A stretch of 64,000 nt of DNA from Nocardia vermiculata NBRC 100427 (lineage in GTDB: Bacteria > Actinomycetota > Actinomycetes > Mycobacteriales > Mycobacteriaceae). A model generated the notes under the pieces. That model searched no databases and was not told the origin of the DNA. It saw only the letters and a list, made by a program, of their open reading frames with translations. Location of the stretch: the NCBI RefSeq assembly GCF_001613265.1, contig NZ_BDCA01000011.1, positions 62,001 through 126,000 on the forward strand. Reading direction: 5' to 3'. Each line of letters starts with the position of its first letter. Within the stretch, counting starts at the first letter, position 1. Of this stretch, positions 1-15,000 are shown in pieces. Both the position numbers and the translations under genes were made by a program.

Positions 1-3000
1 AGTAACGCAGCTGATACGTCATCGCCCAGCGCACAGCAATTCGTCGAGCTCGCCGGCCGATTCCTCGCACTGAGCCCCGCCGAACTCCGCCGCCGACCCG
101 CCCGGGTAGCCGTAGCCCGATCAGCAAACGTGTCTCGCTCCACCGTGAATCGCGTTCTCGACCTTCGTTCACCGCTGCACGGTGAGGCAACGCAACGTGT
201 GCTCGCCGCCGCGCATTGGCTCGGCTATCCGCTGCCTGCCGAGCTTGCCGGGGCATTCGACCCGCGATTCACCCGAGAGCGTTTCCGCCCACCGCGCTCC
301 CTCGGCGGTGGTGAGTTCACCACGGGGTCCTTCGCCGAACCGCTTTCAGCCGAGCAGATCGATACGCTCCGCCGGCTTGCCGAGGGGAAGCGGAGTCTCG
401 AAATCCAGCAGCTGCGACACCTCAGCCGCCGACAGGTCTCGACCCAAGTGGTTGAGCTCGCCACCATGCTCGGGGTGGCCGCCGAGCACTACCTCATGGT
501 GATCGAAGGCGTTCGGAGGGGGTTGATCGAACCGCCGAACGGTCGCGTTTCCGACCTCACACGACAGTTGACCGAACGGCAGATAGAGGTGCTGCGACTC
601 AGATCCCAGGGCAGGTCGCGGGCCGATGTAGCGAATGCACTGGGCCTCACACGCGGAGCAGTAGACACGGCACTGGTTCAAGTATTCAGTGTTCTCGCAG
701 CAGAGACCGAGGCAGCCGCTATGGCGATGGTCATCGAGACTCTCGATGAGATGAACGCGGCACAGGGCGCCACCTACGCCAACCGATCGACGCAAGCCGC
801 AGGTCCTGCCCCGGTACAGCCGATCGGGAAACGAAGGCGTCTCGCTCCGAACTTCGGCGATTCCGATGAGAGCACGAGGCCGGCAACAGCTTCCGGCCGC
901 AACGCCACGGCAGACCAAATGGCGGCTGTCGCGACCGGCGCGACGTCCCCCGCCGCCGCGCCGCTCTCCGGCCACGCGATTCCGTTTGCCCCCGAATTCG
1001 ATCCGGCAGTGCTCGATCGACCGGTCGGAGGCCACAACAGCCACCGGGACGGTCATATCCCCGCGGAGCCGGTATGGGCAATGGGGTTCCATCACGCCCC
1101 GAAGGACCAGGGCCCAGAGGAATTGCCTGCAGCAGAGCAGGCCATGGCTCGCTCCGGCAACCTGAACGCCCCTGGTCGGCAAGAACCTACCGAGGCTGTC
1201 GAGCTGGGGAGCATCGACCCGAATCTCTCCTCGAAGGAGCAACTCGGCTCGATACAGGCCGCCATGTCGGAACTGCTCGCGGACTGGCCGGTCCCGGAGC
1301 ACCTTTCCGCAGCTCGAAATATGATCGCCGTATTCGCTCGTCCGCTGCGCGGGCCGGCCGTCGTGCACGGGATCCGTACCACGGGCGACAACAGCCCCAC
1401 GGTTACCTTCACACTTACCGAGCACGGCCGGGCTTGGCATGCCGAATTGGCTGCACACGGCGCAATAACGGTGACCATGACATTCCGGGAAGGCGACCAT
1501 GAAGACCAGATCGACCGCCTGATCGACGCACTCGTCGGCACCGACGACTCTCTCCTGGTGGGCATCCAATCCGCCCCGGCGTTGGATGCCTTGTCACACC
1601 AACGCGTGGAAGTTCCCGACCAGGTCGCCGGAGTGCCGGTCGAGATCCACACTGCACCCGGCGCGTTCGGACCCAAGGTCCGGGTAACGGCCAGATCGTC
1701 GAGGCTACTCAGCGAATACGCGCGCGATTACGACAAGCCCGCGCCCACGATCCATCAATCGCTCCCGGTGCCGACAGGTTCGTCCTCGTCATCGGTCGCG
1801 CGGGCCATCACACTGTTCACACCCCAGTTCTGGGCCGGCGCCGGACAACCAGCCGACGAGGCATTCGACTGGTTCGCTCGCGTAGCGGGTGAGTATCCCA
1901 TTCGCAATGGAACTGCTATTGCGACATCGACGCAGTTGACGATCACCACTTCGGGCGAGCCGGGAGCACATACGGTCAACTACCGGGCAACCGACATGGC
2001 ATCCGGCCGGTCGCGCGAACTCACCCTGCGTGAGACTTTCGCCTTGGCCGATCTGGCGGCGCAATCCGCGCGGCGCATCGAGACCGGCCTGCCCGGCCCC
2101 GGTGATACCGGAACTGCCATTCCGACCACGTACCGCGATGTTGAGGAGTTGCACGCCGCGCTCGGCCAGCTGCCGCCCGGGGGCTGGATCCGGTTGACCG
2201 AACAGGACGATGACTCCACCATCAGCTACGAGATCTATGCACACGACGGATCCCTGATCTTTGTCGATCCGCGACACGGCAGTGCCTGGGACTACTCGGA
2301 CTATCGCCCCCCGCGTCACGCCACCTGGGAAGGAGTCCTTTTCGACGCGGCCGGCGAGCCGTTGTCACCATCGCTGGAATATGTGCAATCTCTGACCCGC
2401 CAACGGGCCGCCGAGTGGGAGCGCCTCGACCTCGACCTGCCCTCCGAAGACTCAACTTTCGAACGGCAGCGGTTGATACACGTGCACCGCCGCCTCTGTT
2501 ATACGGAAATCGACAGGATCGACGCCTCGCTGGCGCGCTTGCACGCGGACCCGCCCGCCGACCGGTACGTACTGGCCGAACCACTGCTCGTGCAGCGAGC
2601 CGAGATACGCGACCGGCTGGACGCCTTGACCGATTTCGAGTCGCTGCTCTTGCGACACGACCGGGCAGTGACGCGGTTCATCGCACCCGCGACCGAATTG
2701 ATGTTCGCCGAGGAGTTCGTGCGCCGCAACGGCGAACTGGTTACTCCGCAGGTAGCACGTTTTGCCACGCCACCGGGTCATCCGCCGGAGATCTGGGTTG
2801 CCGCCAGGCCCGGCGGACACATGCGCGCATTCGAGGATGCGGTCACAGTGGCGCCGGATATGGCTCCCGCGTTGTGGTCCGGCCGGCTCATCCGTTATGT
2901 CGAGATCGACGCGGGGCCTTTCGGAGTCGAATCCAGGACACTGACTCCGGAACAGGCCCGGGATATGGAGCAGCCGTATCGGTCGTCATTCCGCCGGGTG

Positions 3001-6000
3001 CTCGAAAAGCAGTTGCTGAAAGCTTATTTCGAGCACCGACGCCGCTTTTCCGATCCGGACAGCTTGCCGGATTGGCTGGCGCCGCTGGATCCGTCGTTGT
3101 CCAACGCTTCCCAAGAAGACAGTTCATCCTTTCCACCCGAGCCGTGCCGGATCGCACTACGTTTGATGCGCACAGGTATCTCCAGCGAGATAGCGGCGCT
3201 GTCCATGGAGCCGGCCCCGGAACAACAGCTGGTTCGGATCGAGACCGGATGGCTGGAGACAGTAGTCGTCCCGGTCGAACAGGAGCAGAGCGACGCCGCA
3301 TCCGCTGCCGGGTGGGTGGTATCTCGCCCTCGAAACACTGGTGATGTCGCCGACCTGATGGCACAACACTTTGCGCAGCTGAAGCCGCGGGGGTTCAGGC
3401 GGCGCCCGACCTTCGGCAGTGTCGACCAGCTGCGCAGGGCTGTGGAAAAGATCCTCGACAGCGACCGGCCGCTACCGGAAGAAACCCGACCGGATCGACC
3501 GATCCGGGCTACAAGCGTCGACCGGGCCGAACTACCGCGCGCTACGGTCAGTGCCCGAATCGGCGATCTGCCGGACCCCGGCCAGTTCCTCCAACACGAA
3601 TATCGCGCGATCTCCACGGTTCTGGCAGCGGTTTTCGACCCCGGCACGGCCACGACATTGCGGCGTCTGCTTACCGACTACATCCTGACACCACCGCACA
3701 TGCCCATATCGGCGCCCAATGCCGACGGGGTCACCGAACTGGCCCGAACCCCCGTCTCCGACCTGCGAAAATGGCACCGCACCCTGCCCGACGCGAGAGC
3801 ACGACTGTACGCGCTCGGCCTCGGACATCGGTATCGACAGCTGCTGCTCGGCCTCGAACAAGCGATTCGAGCCGGCGAGCAAGATCCCGCCAACGGAACC
3901 GGTGAGGCGGCCGATCCGGCGGCCATGCCCCCGGGGCGCCGGCCGAAGATCCGCGGGCCCTGGATCTTCGCCGAGGACCCACTCGACACCAGCGGTAATC
4001 CGCTGAACCGGCACGCCGGGAAAGCCGCCCGCGACGCCGCCCTGAAACGACTCGCCGAGCCCCACGCAACCGGCGGCGGTATGCCCCGCAACGACGGCCG
4101 CGGCGCGAACCGGACACCATGGAATGCACAACAAGACCCCTCCACCGAGTCAGGGGAAGTACACCTCGCCCGCTTCGCCGAGCAAGTTGCGCAGCGGGTG
4201 CGGTTCACCATCGAAAGAATGGTCGATCGTGGTGACATAGCACTGAGCACCGAACAACTCCGGCAGCTCGTCCGCGATATCAGCACCGGCACGCTGGAGA
4301 CAGCGAACCGCGAGATCAGCTCCACCGCCACTGATATCGGGCAGCGACTCGCCGATGTCACCGCGGTGACGATCCGAAGGCACGTGACATCGGCACAGCT
4401 GCGACAGAAGATTCTGGAATCGCTTCCGGCCGACATCCGTACCGGGCCTTACGGTCGACAGTTGGCCCTGCTCCCACACGAACGGCTGCAAGAGCGGGTG
4501 CGGCGGCTGAAGGCCGACAGTCCCGTCCGACATCGAGTCCTGCTGCTTCTGTGCCAAGACCGGGCGACACTCGCGGAAGCGTCGCGGGTGACCGGTTTCG
4601 ACACTCATGTTGTCGAGACCTTGGCCCACTATGCAGCTCACAACGTCGCTGATGTACCTGCTGCCCAGGTGATGGAACCGCTCCCGGAGCAAGAGAACCC
4701 GCCTTTGTCGGGCGAGAAGATGCTCGTCGCGCTGGCGGGTGAAGCTTCGTCGGCGGCACGCGAGAATATCGCGGACGAAGCAGGCAAGCTGCACATGCTG
4801 ATACCACTGCTACGGCGCGCCATTCGGGCCGGCCGGATAAGAGTCGGGCAGCGACTGCCACCCTCCACGGCGCTGGCCGACCAGTGGGGAACCGTGTCTC
4901 ACGCCACCATCGCCAAGGCATATCGCCGCCTGACGGAGGAGGGGTATCTGGTTGCACGACCGGGGTTGGGAACCAGGGTGGCCGAGCGGGCACAGTGGCG
5001 TACGCCGTCGGATTCCGAAGCTGCGGTAGCGCCCTTCGCGTCCGAAGTAGCCCGGCTCTTGCAGCGAGAGGCGGCAACGAGCAGCGGCTCCACCGCGGCA
5101 GTGGCGTCCGCGCTCCGTCGGCTGATCCGGCGAGGCACGCTTCCCGAGGGCACCCGGCTGCCACCAGCGGCAGCATTGGCCGAACATCTGGAGCAGGCAT
5201 CGGCAAAGACGGTGAGTTCGGCCTATCACCGCTTGGCTCACTACGGCTGGGTACAAACCTTCAACGGCGGAGGCACCACAGTGGGCGGTGTCACCGTCGA
5301 ACGGCTCCGACTGCTCGACGAACATGTCGCCGCGGGCCGCAACGAACAGGCCGAGCCCGTGATCCGAGAACTGTTCGACAGTGGCGTCTTCCGACTGCCG
5401 AGGCGAATCGGTGGACCGCGAACGCAGGACGCGATCGTCGCAGAGGTGAGTGCCGCGGCAGCCGGCCGACTGTCTCGGATCGGTGACCACAGCATCGAAC
5501 AATGGGTGGATCTGGTCGCGTGGAATCTGGTCATCGAGCATCAGGCAATAGCGGAATTCTGGCGCAGAGCACAAGATTTCGTCGTCGAGGGTGCGCGGCT
5601 CGCAGCGGCCGATCCGCTGCTCGCAGTACTGGCCGACACCACGACGGTATCCGTCCGCGATCAACTATCCACACTGACAACCGGCCGGCAGAAGCAGTTG
5701 CGCCTGTTCTGGCCGATCCCCGGTACTCGGAATCCACCGCCCTCGAAACCACTCGCCGAGAGCCCCGCGCTGTGGGAGGCGGTCCGCGAACTCGTTCTCG
5801 CGATCGCCGCAACCCACGGCGTATCCGCGTCGATCCCGGACGAACCGGTCAGGCGCGGACGCCGCGGTCGCGTCGCGAGCAAGGTCGACACTCCCGCGCC
5901 TGCGGTGGATATCGAGAACCTGGCCCCTGTCACGGCGCGGCTCATCAGTCACGAGATCGGCGGGGAGATCTTCGATACTTACGGCTTCGAGGTACTCGGA

Positions 6001-9000
6001 TTCGACAAACTGACGGTCCCGGTCGCATTGTCCATCCGAAACGCCATCATCGATCACTTCGACGAAGTCCTGCAGCTGTACACCATGGGGATCGGCGTGG
6101 ACTCTTCGCTCGCCGAGCGGAAAGCGATACTCAATCGCATCCCCGGATGGCGCGACCGGGCGCCCGAAATCATTTGCGTTGTCCCGTCTCGGAAGTCGAG
6201 AGGCGCGGCGGCCGGACGGTCGAACGTCGGGAACGACGCCAGAATTCTGTACATCAGCGAGAGCAATTTCCGCGAGGACGAGGCATCGAGGAACGCGAAG
6301 ATGCAGCAGGCGTGGACCGATTTCGCGTGGAATCCGACCGGAAGCGTCTCCTACGCGGTTATTCGTCACGAACTGGAACATTTCTTCGACAAGCGGGCGC
6401 TGGACTCCGGTGCGGAGGCGAAGCTGGAGTCGATCGAAGCCAAGGTGATGGGTGCGCTGTTCACCCACTACGACAATCTCAGGAATCCTGAGCGCGCGCT
6501 GGCGACGAACGCGTTCGGCGCGCTCACCGAGCAGGACATCCTGCGCTTGGGCGGCATACCGTCGATTTCACCCGATATCACCTTCCCACAGTGGGTTTCG
6601 AGCCTTCCGAAGAACACACGCTCTCAGAAACCGGAACATTCCGATGATGCCGAGTACCAGAACTTCCGGCACTGGCTGACCCAGCTGATGGACAAGCCCG
6701 GGTTCACCATCGACGAGAGCAGGCTGAAGGGCAACGACCGCACCGGCAAGTACTCGCTGCGGGAATGGTTCAACGCGTGGCGTGAACAGATGACCGTCGA
6801 GCAGTTGGCGGAGATCGAACGCGCCCGGGAGTTGTCGAGCCTGCAGCCGTCGGAGCGCGACGGCAGGCTGGTCGCCGTGCCGAAGCTCGGCGACCAGGAA
6901 ATGGTGGACGTCGGCGAGATGCTGGCGGAGGCACCGCTCGCTTTCGGCCGCAGCGCTCCCCGTGACCTGTCCGATCCGGCCTATCTGCTGCAGGCGTTGG
7001 GGCGCGAGCTCACCGTCGCCGAGGTCTGGCGTGACATCGACCGGCGCAACGCCGTTGCAGCACGACGCGCCGCAGATCCGGGACCGATCCCCCCACCGGC
7101 ACCGATGCGCGTCACTATCACCGCCAACGGTCGCGCCGCCACCGTCGCCGCCGCCTGGCGGGGCAAGAAATGGAAGGCCTCCGACGACTTCCGCAAGCGC
7201 TTCGACGAAATCGCACACATGGTGGACCGGCAGCAAGGCGTCATTCTCGGCGTCGGTCCGGAGTCGTTGCCCTCCGAGTACGCGTCGTTCACAGTGTTCG
7301 ATCATGTGCCGACAGGCACCCTGGCTCGCGACATTCAACACATCGGGGAGGTGGCCCGCAGGCGATCGGTTCACCTGGAGCAACTGCGACTGTTGCTGTT
7401 GTCCTCATCTTCTGCAGTGGAACAACTCGGTCTCGCCGACTGGGCTCGGACCGGTGCCCCCACGGCGGAGCTGAATCCTCGGGCGTTGCTGGACCGCGTC
7501 CACGAAGCCGGGCGCACCGACGACGGACTCTCGGCCGAAACCGCAGACCGGTTGGACGCCATCGTGCGGCTCGGGAGCGAACTTTCATCGGCACGAGAGC
7601 AGGCTGAATCGTCGGCACGAGCCGACCTCACCGCACTGGGCCTGAACATGTCCGGCATTAAGCTGGCGGTCGATCTGTCCGGCCGGATACTGGTCGACCG
7701 CACGCCGGAGCGCAAGGCCGAGCCCAACGTTCACTCCCTCATCGTGAAGTCGCTGGAATACGGCGATACCGACAGCGCCGCAAGGGCATTCGACGCAGGC
7801 TACGGGAAGTTCCTGCGCGGGTGGCTGACGAAGGAGCGCTTCGGCAAGGAACCACGTTTCGTCGACGACCTCGCCGACCGAATCTTCGCCCATGCGGTGT
7901 CGGACTGGCACAACAACGCCGGACGCAACCTCGGCGAGCGTCTACGACGCAGCATGGACAGCGTTCTGTCCGAGGTATTCAACATCCGCGAGCTCGTCCG
8001 GTTCATCCGTACCCGAGCAGCCGAAGCATGCGGTGACATCACCGCACAGCGGCACGTCACCCGGATCCTCACCGATATCACGGCCACTGAATTCGACCGG
8101 GCTTTCGACGCACTGTCCGAGCAACAGCGTGCGCTGCTCGGCAGCTTCCGCCCGGATCGCACGCGCCCCGTCGATGCACCGACCAGACGAATCGTGCTGG
8201 ACGCCATCGACGAGCTTCTCCGCGCCGCCGCTGCCATCCGTCAGCTCCCCTACCCACTCGCACTCGACGACAACGACAGACTTGCTGAGATGCTGGGTCA
8301 ACTGCGCGACGTCACCAACTCTGTGCCCGAGCATGTCGTCGAGTGCCTGGTGCAGACCGTCCGCACCACGTGGGCTGTCGGCTACGACGATGCCATCGTG
8401 CCGGATGAGCGGGCCGTCACCTGGGGAGAGCTGAGGGACAGCCTCCGTAGCGGATTCACCAGGATTCCGGCTTCGGCGCTCACCGCCGAGACCGCCGACG
8501 ACTCACCCATTGCGCAAGCGCTCAACCTGCTCGGAAGCCGGGTGGGCAAGGGCGACACGAAGATCGACACCCTGGTCTTCGTCGTAGACGAGGGCGACCG
8601 GGCACACAGCTTCATGGCAACGTCCGTGGGGGATGACGTGGTCGTCTTCGATACCGATCTCCCCGAGCCTGCTATCGATCCCGGAAGCATTCCCGGCCGA
8701 CAAGGGACTGAGCAGCGAACGCCTCGGGTCCGCACCCGCGAGGTCTGGGAGCGAGAGATGTCGCGATCTGCTCGCGAGATCCTGGACGTTTTCGTGACCG
8801 GCTTCACCGCGGATGCCGAAAGCCGACTCCACCCCATCCTGCAAGAGGATGTCGACGGTCCAACCCCGGAACAGGAACTCCACGAAATCCATGGTCTTCT
8901 CGGCCGCCGGGCGAAACACCTGTGGCCGGGTTCTACCGCGGACCTACCGAAGCTCGAGTCGCTGGCCGATGCGATCGCGCGCAACAGGTGGCTCGTCAAC

Positions 9001-12000
9001 AAGCTCAACAACGCCTTGGGGGTGGATATCCGGTGGGCAGAGGAGTATCGAGCACATCTCGATTCACTGCAGCCGTATGCGGAGAACATGGCACAGGCCG
9101 AGCGGTGGCTGGCGGACCTGACAGCGACCGAGGGACGAATCCGCGCGCTGGTGGGTGGTGTGGCACGACGGACCATCGACGGCGAGACGGTCGGATGGGA
9201 CCACGGCCTGCAGCTGAGTGCTCTGTCCGGCAGAGACGCCGCAGCACGCATACGGTGTCTCGAGGGTGGACGCGACCTCCGCCTGGCGAGGTTCACACCA
9301 CGAGTGATGCGCTGGCTCGAGAGCTACCGTGAACCAGGGCAGCATCCCAACCCGGCGCTGGCCTACGCGGGCGAATGGATGAGCGACGCAAATCTGAGCG
9401 GTATCACCGCGCCTTTCGGCACCATTACCAGGGCCCGGGCTTCATGGACGGAGCTGGCGCCGGTGGCAGAGCTGTGGCACGATCTCGACCGGTATGTAGA
9501 ACCGGACCCGAATCGTGCATCGAATCCGGTGAAGGACACCGTATTCGCCTGGTCGTGGCTCTACAACCGAGTCTTTTGGACGTCGGGCCCGACGGTGCAG
9601 TTGCGTACGGCCCGCCTACCGGCCGGTGAGATCATCCGTGGTCGTTGGGTCCACCAGGAACAGTATGTTCTGGTCGTCGACGAACAGGCCGGCCGGGAAC
9701 AGATCCGGGCCGAACTCGATACACATATGCGCTCGCTGATCGGTGAGGGGTATGTGCCGCGGCAAGCTCCACCGCGAAATATTGTGCGCGGAAAATTAGT
9801 TACCGCTGCTGCAGAGAATGCCGGATACCTCGCGGGCGCGGGGGTGACGGCCGCACTCGATATCGGATTCATGCCCTGGCCGCTGATCGGCATGATGGTG
9901 GGCGGCGCGGTGCGCCACGGCGGCGGGATGGTCACGGGATACGCGGCGGCAAACAGAAAAAAGCAGCGAGAAATGATCGCCGACCTCTACGATGCCTCGA
10001 CAGCAGGTGGAATAGCGCCGCCCGCGCGAAAGATCATCGATAACCAATATCGCACTGCGGTAATGTTGGGAGAAGTCGGAAAAGTACTGGGCCGCAATAC
10101 GTTACAGTACGCCGCCCCCGATGCGGCGGTGCAGCTCTCGGAGCCGCAGAGCGTCGAACTGCAGCATCGGGCCGAGAATGTGATGCGCATGCTAAGGCGC
10201 GGAATCGAAGAAGGTATGTGGCCACTTCTGGTGCCGAAATATGTAGCGCAGAACGATTGGTTGAATATCCACTTCCGGCCGCTACACGGAACCTCCCTGC
10301 CGGAAGCGAACGGCGCCTACGAATTCCCGCTGGTAGGAGGCCGATTCATGAAACGTTCGACGGCGTACTACAGTTTCGAGGTCGGCGATAAGACGCCGAG
10401 AACCTATATTGACTTCCGAAACACCGGTCGGCTCGACGAGTTCCACCTCACCATGGTTCTGTGGCCGAACCTGTACTACGCCACCGATGAGCAGTTGGCG
10501 TACGAATTCTTCGATCATTTCTCTCGTTCGCTGGCTACCGTCGGCTCTGCGTACGCCGATACGACCAGCATGAAAGAGCGGGTGAAGGAACCGGTAATCG
10601 TCAACGGCCTCTACGCGCCGGCGACCGTGGGGTTGGCGAGCGCACTCGGTGTCGAAGCACTGGTTGCCTCCATGATCGCCGGGCGAGCAGCTGGTGCGTT
10701 GGGCGCGATTTCCGCCGACGTGGGGATGGAAGTGTCGAGCCGGTATCACCAGAAGAACACCTATTACGACATGCAGAAGCGGATGGGCTTCGATACCTCG
10801 ACCGGGCTGGACGCGGGTCTCGATCATCAGTCTCTGGAGCTGAACAGCGAGCAACGAGTCCAGCAACGAGAAATTTTGGCGCGCTTCGGGATAACGGGGG
10901 AGTCCCGCACGGCTAGCACGTTCGGCGCGGACGAAAATGTCCTCACCGTCGTGGGGCAGGTAGTCCAGGAATGGGCCGAACAACACGACGCGGTCGACAG
11001 TGTCCAGGTCGAGCTCCTTCGCCCAACAGCACGCACCAAGATCGCCGATGTTCCGGTGCGAAAGATTGCGAACGGCGCCGAGGAGATGCGGCTGGCAACC
11101 CTGCGGACCACTCTGCGTGACGGACGCCGGCTGGTTTTGTATGCGGTGATCTCTGTCAACACCAACAGGAGTTACGAAACGCCGCTGGTGTCCTTCCGGG
11201 GCGCCGGCTACCACCGCGGGTTCTCATCCGGCAGGGGTATTCGGTGGGAGCAGTACCGGGAACGCCTCATCGACATCAGGCTGCCCGTGCACTGGCGACA
11301 GCATTTTCCGGAAACCGATGAGGCGAAACTGCGCCGTACGCTGGACGATCTACTCGCCCGCGAGCGGATCATGCACGGGATGCCGGTGAAAGAGCTGATC
11401 AAGCGAGGCCTGGCGCGGGCCGCCGGAGGCGATGTGGTGCCCGGGCTGCTCGCCTTGTTCGCCAACGATCCCGCCGTGGTCGTTCGCGAACTCACGAATG
11501 CGGGCATCACCGTCACCCAGGACAGTCTCGGCGCGATCCTCAACGCGGCGGAGGAACAGCGAGTCATGAACAGCCGGGCGAGAGCCTATTCTGCGACGCC
11601 GACTGCCCGGACTCTCACCGACGATTGGGAACGCTCCCTCGTCCACACCTACGACAGCATCCGCGCAACCGCGGCACATGTGCGACGCGCCGCCGACGCT
11701 CACCCGGACCACGCACAACTTCGAGAACTTGCCACCAGGTGGGCCGGACGTGCCGCACTGGTGGACCGGCAACCCTGGGAACAGGTGGACGACGTCCTGG
11801 CAGTCATCGAACAAGCGGTGGCCGAGGACGATCATGCCGAAGCGGTGTTCCGGCTGGGCACCTCCACCGTCGTCCAGGTGAATACCGCTCGCACCGGCAA
11901 TCTGCCGCCCCGTCGCGAGATCGTGGAGATTCTTCCGAATATCCCGGGCGGCGGAACCTATCTGCGACCGAACCCCGACCAGTACGCCGATGTGGGGAGC

Positions 12001-15000
12001 TACCTCGTCTACGACCCGGCCGACCTCGGATCGCTGCGTCCACTGCTCACCGGCTGGTTCGCACAATGGCACGGATCTCCACTCGGTGAGATGCTCTTCC
12101 GCTCACGCGGAATGGATGTGTCGGTATCGGAGGGCAGCGCGGCGGCGAGCCGGGCGGCGGCCAGCCGCAGCGACGGCGGTTCCAATGTCGGAGATATGGC
12201 GTACCTCGCAGTGGGGGGACTCAACGGTCTGGGACAGGCGTGGGTGGATCGCCAGTTCGCCGATAAGGAAACCCAGGCGGACCGGCTGTATCAGGCGTTG
12301 ATGCACCGCGACATCGTGCGGCCCACCAAACCGCTCGAGTTGCTCATGCATCGATTCAGATGGGACAAGGAAGAGATATTCCGGCAGATCGTCGCGGACC
12401 TTGTCGCCGTTGCCGAGTGGACCGGCGCCACCATTTCCGACGATCTGACGCCGGTGCTCGATGTTCTCCGGCGGGATCCGGACGCCACCAGCGACGAGCA
12501 CACCGAGCCGCAAGGACCGCGCTCGCCGCGCGGTATCCTGCGAGCCGGCACGGCGGATCTCTCCGTGCAGCCGCGGCCGGCCCTTTTTCCTGGTCGGGAA
12601 TTCTGGCAGCAAGAAGTACTCGCCTTCGCAGGTCACAGCACGGAAAAGCTGGCCGAGGAACTCGGAATGTCAGCCGACGATGCCCGCATCATGCTCGACG
12701 ACGCGATGGCACGTACTCACCTGCTCACCGAGCAGGAAGTAGCTGACGCCGAGACGCTGTTGCCCGAGAATCGGCAGGATCCGCGGCGGCAACACCTGGG
12801 GCGTCCTTTCATCGACTGGTCCACAGCAGCGATCTGGCTGGCACCACAGCGCACGGAAATTATGGCGACAGCGTGGCTGCGGCAAGTACTGCGCTTACAG
12901 CGTGGCTCGCCAGTGGACGAGGCCGCCCGGACCGAGACCACCCCCACGGCCGTCGCGCTCCGGCGTGAACAGGAAATCACCGAGCGGCTGCGGCCCTGTC
13001 TGGCCCACGTCATCGACCTGTTCGGTGACGAGGCGTCGCAAACGCTACATGCGGATCTGGATACGTCCTCCGGATCGGCTGTGCACGACCGACTCCGGGC
13101 TCAGCTGGAGGAACTGGAAGGGTATGCTGCCCAGTTCGAGCTGGATGTCATGGCGGGCCGCCCGCCGCTGGAAGTGGATCTGTGGACGACAGCACAGCCC
13201 CGAATCAATCCGACCGGTCCCCGTGGGGCACACAGCGATCCACGATCTCCATCCACCACGGACCTTCCGGCGGAGGTACTCACATGTTTACCATGGGTAC
13301 TCGACCTCCTCGAGCGACACGGCCTGCCGGTGAACCGGCCTGGCCTGGAGGTGGATCCGACCGCCGGGCTCCGGGCCGCCGACCTCCAGAGCGGTGCGTC
13401 CGTCGGGCTGCAACAACAATCGCGCACTCCTTCCGAGCTATCCCGCGACCCGATGAAGGCAGTGGTCGACGAGCTTCTCACCCAAGGCAATGCCGGCGAG
13501 TTCGCCGTTGTCGTCGTCGGCAAGGACGAACGTGCGCACGCCTACCTGATCCGACGCCTGCCGGATCGGACCGGGCTCGGTGCCATCAGGATCTACGACC
13601 AGCTCACCGGTGGCGCGCCCCGCTCGTATCTGGATTGGAAAGCCTCCTACACCGATCCCGATGAGACCCATACCTACGTCGGCTACTTCGAGCGTGCAGA
13701 CGACGGCAGCCTCCGGTCGCGTACCACCCCCGGACAATCCCAGATCGATGATGCCTTCGCCACGGTGAATATCACCGGGCCACCAGCCGAGGGGCCGGCG
13801 GACCCCGAGCGGGGAAAGCATCGGCCGAATCCGGAGAATCCGGCGGCCGACTCCCCCGTTGGGGCCCGTCCCACTCCGTGGACCGGCAAGGCGTCGCGAA
13901 CGCGGAAGGATGATCCAGAGGGCTCTGCCGCCGCGCGGATCTCGACCCCCAGCGAAATCGGTGAACTTCCGAAACCACAAGTACTCGCTGCGGAAATGCT
14001 CAACTTGAATCGGAGTTACGCATATGTCGGCGACCTGATGCGAATCGCGGCGCGCGAGAAGCACGGCCCCGACTGGATCTACAGCGCTGATCACTGGGAT
14101 TGGCAACTGAATTGGCTGGCCGAACGCGGCCCGAGGCTCAGTATGCTCCTCGCGGTCTTCATGGCCGCCCTCGAAGCGGAGACGATTCTGGGCCTGCCCA
14201 ACACCAGCGCCGGGCCACTGATACTCGGGCAACAGCGTCCTCACACCCAGGACGACCTGCAGGTGATCTACAAGGCCCGCACGATGCGGTGGGGAACACC
14301 GGAGGTCCCCAGCGGCCCGCAGACCGCAGCCCAGGCGAGCGGGATCGGACAGATCGGGCGCGACCTGTCATTGGACGAGTTGCTGCAGTACCTCTACATC
14401 CTTCTGGTTGCTGCGCGCCCGGTGTTCCAACTCGATCTGGATTTGACCCGCCCACACGCCACTGCCACCGAATTCGCACACTTGATGCTGGTCCCCCGCG
14501 AAGGCGCGTACGGGCTGAATTACCCGGGCTGTCGCGCTCTGGACCGCGAATCGGACGCGTACTTCCGTGCGCGCATAACCGGAGACCTGCTGCTGCCGCA
14601 GATAGCGTGCCGGCCCGTGTACGACCGTTTCCTGAACCATTGGGTGGAGCCGTATCAGCTGGAGCACGCACGGCAGATACTTCGTGCGCTCAACGCTGCC
14701 GCGCCATCGCCGGAAAACCGGGTCGCCCGGTGGTTCGCCTCGGTCGTGGTCGAAGCGCTTGCCGCGCCACCTGATCGCGCTCCCGACATACTCGATCGGG
14801 CGTTGCGCGCACCCCGCGGCACAGGCGTGTCCTCCGGCGACAACGCCCCAGTCGAGCAATTCGTATCCACGGTGCGTGACCTGATGGGTGGCGAGTACGA
14901 CTTCGGTCGCTATATGCAGCATCGCCAACTCCCGGAATTTCCCGACTTCGCACGACACGTTCGCGGCGTGCTGTCGAACCGCCACTCACCCGAAGCCCTC

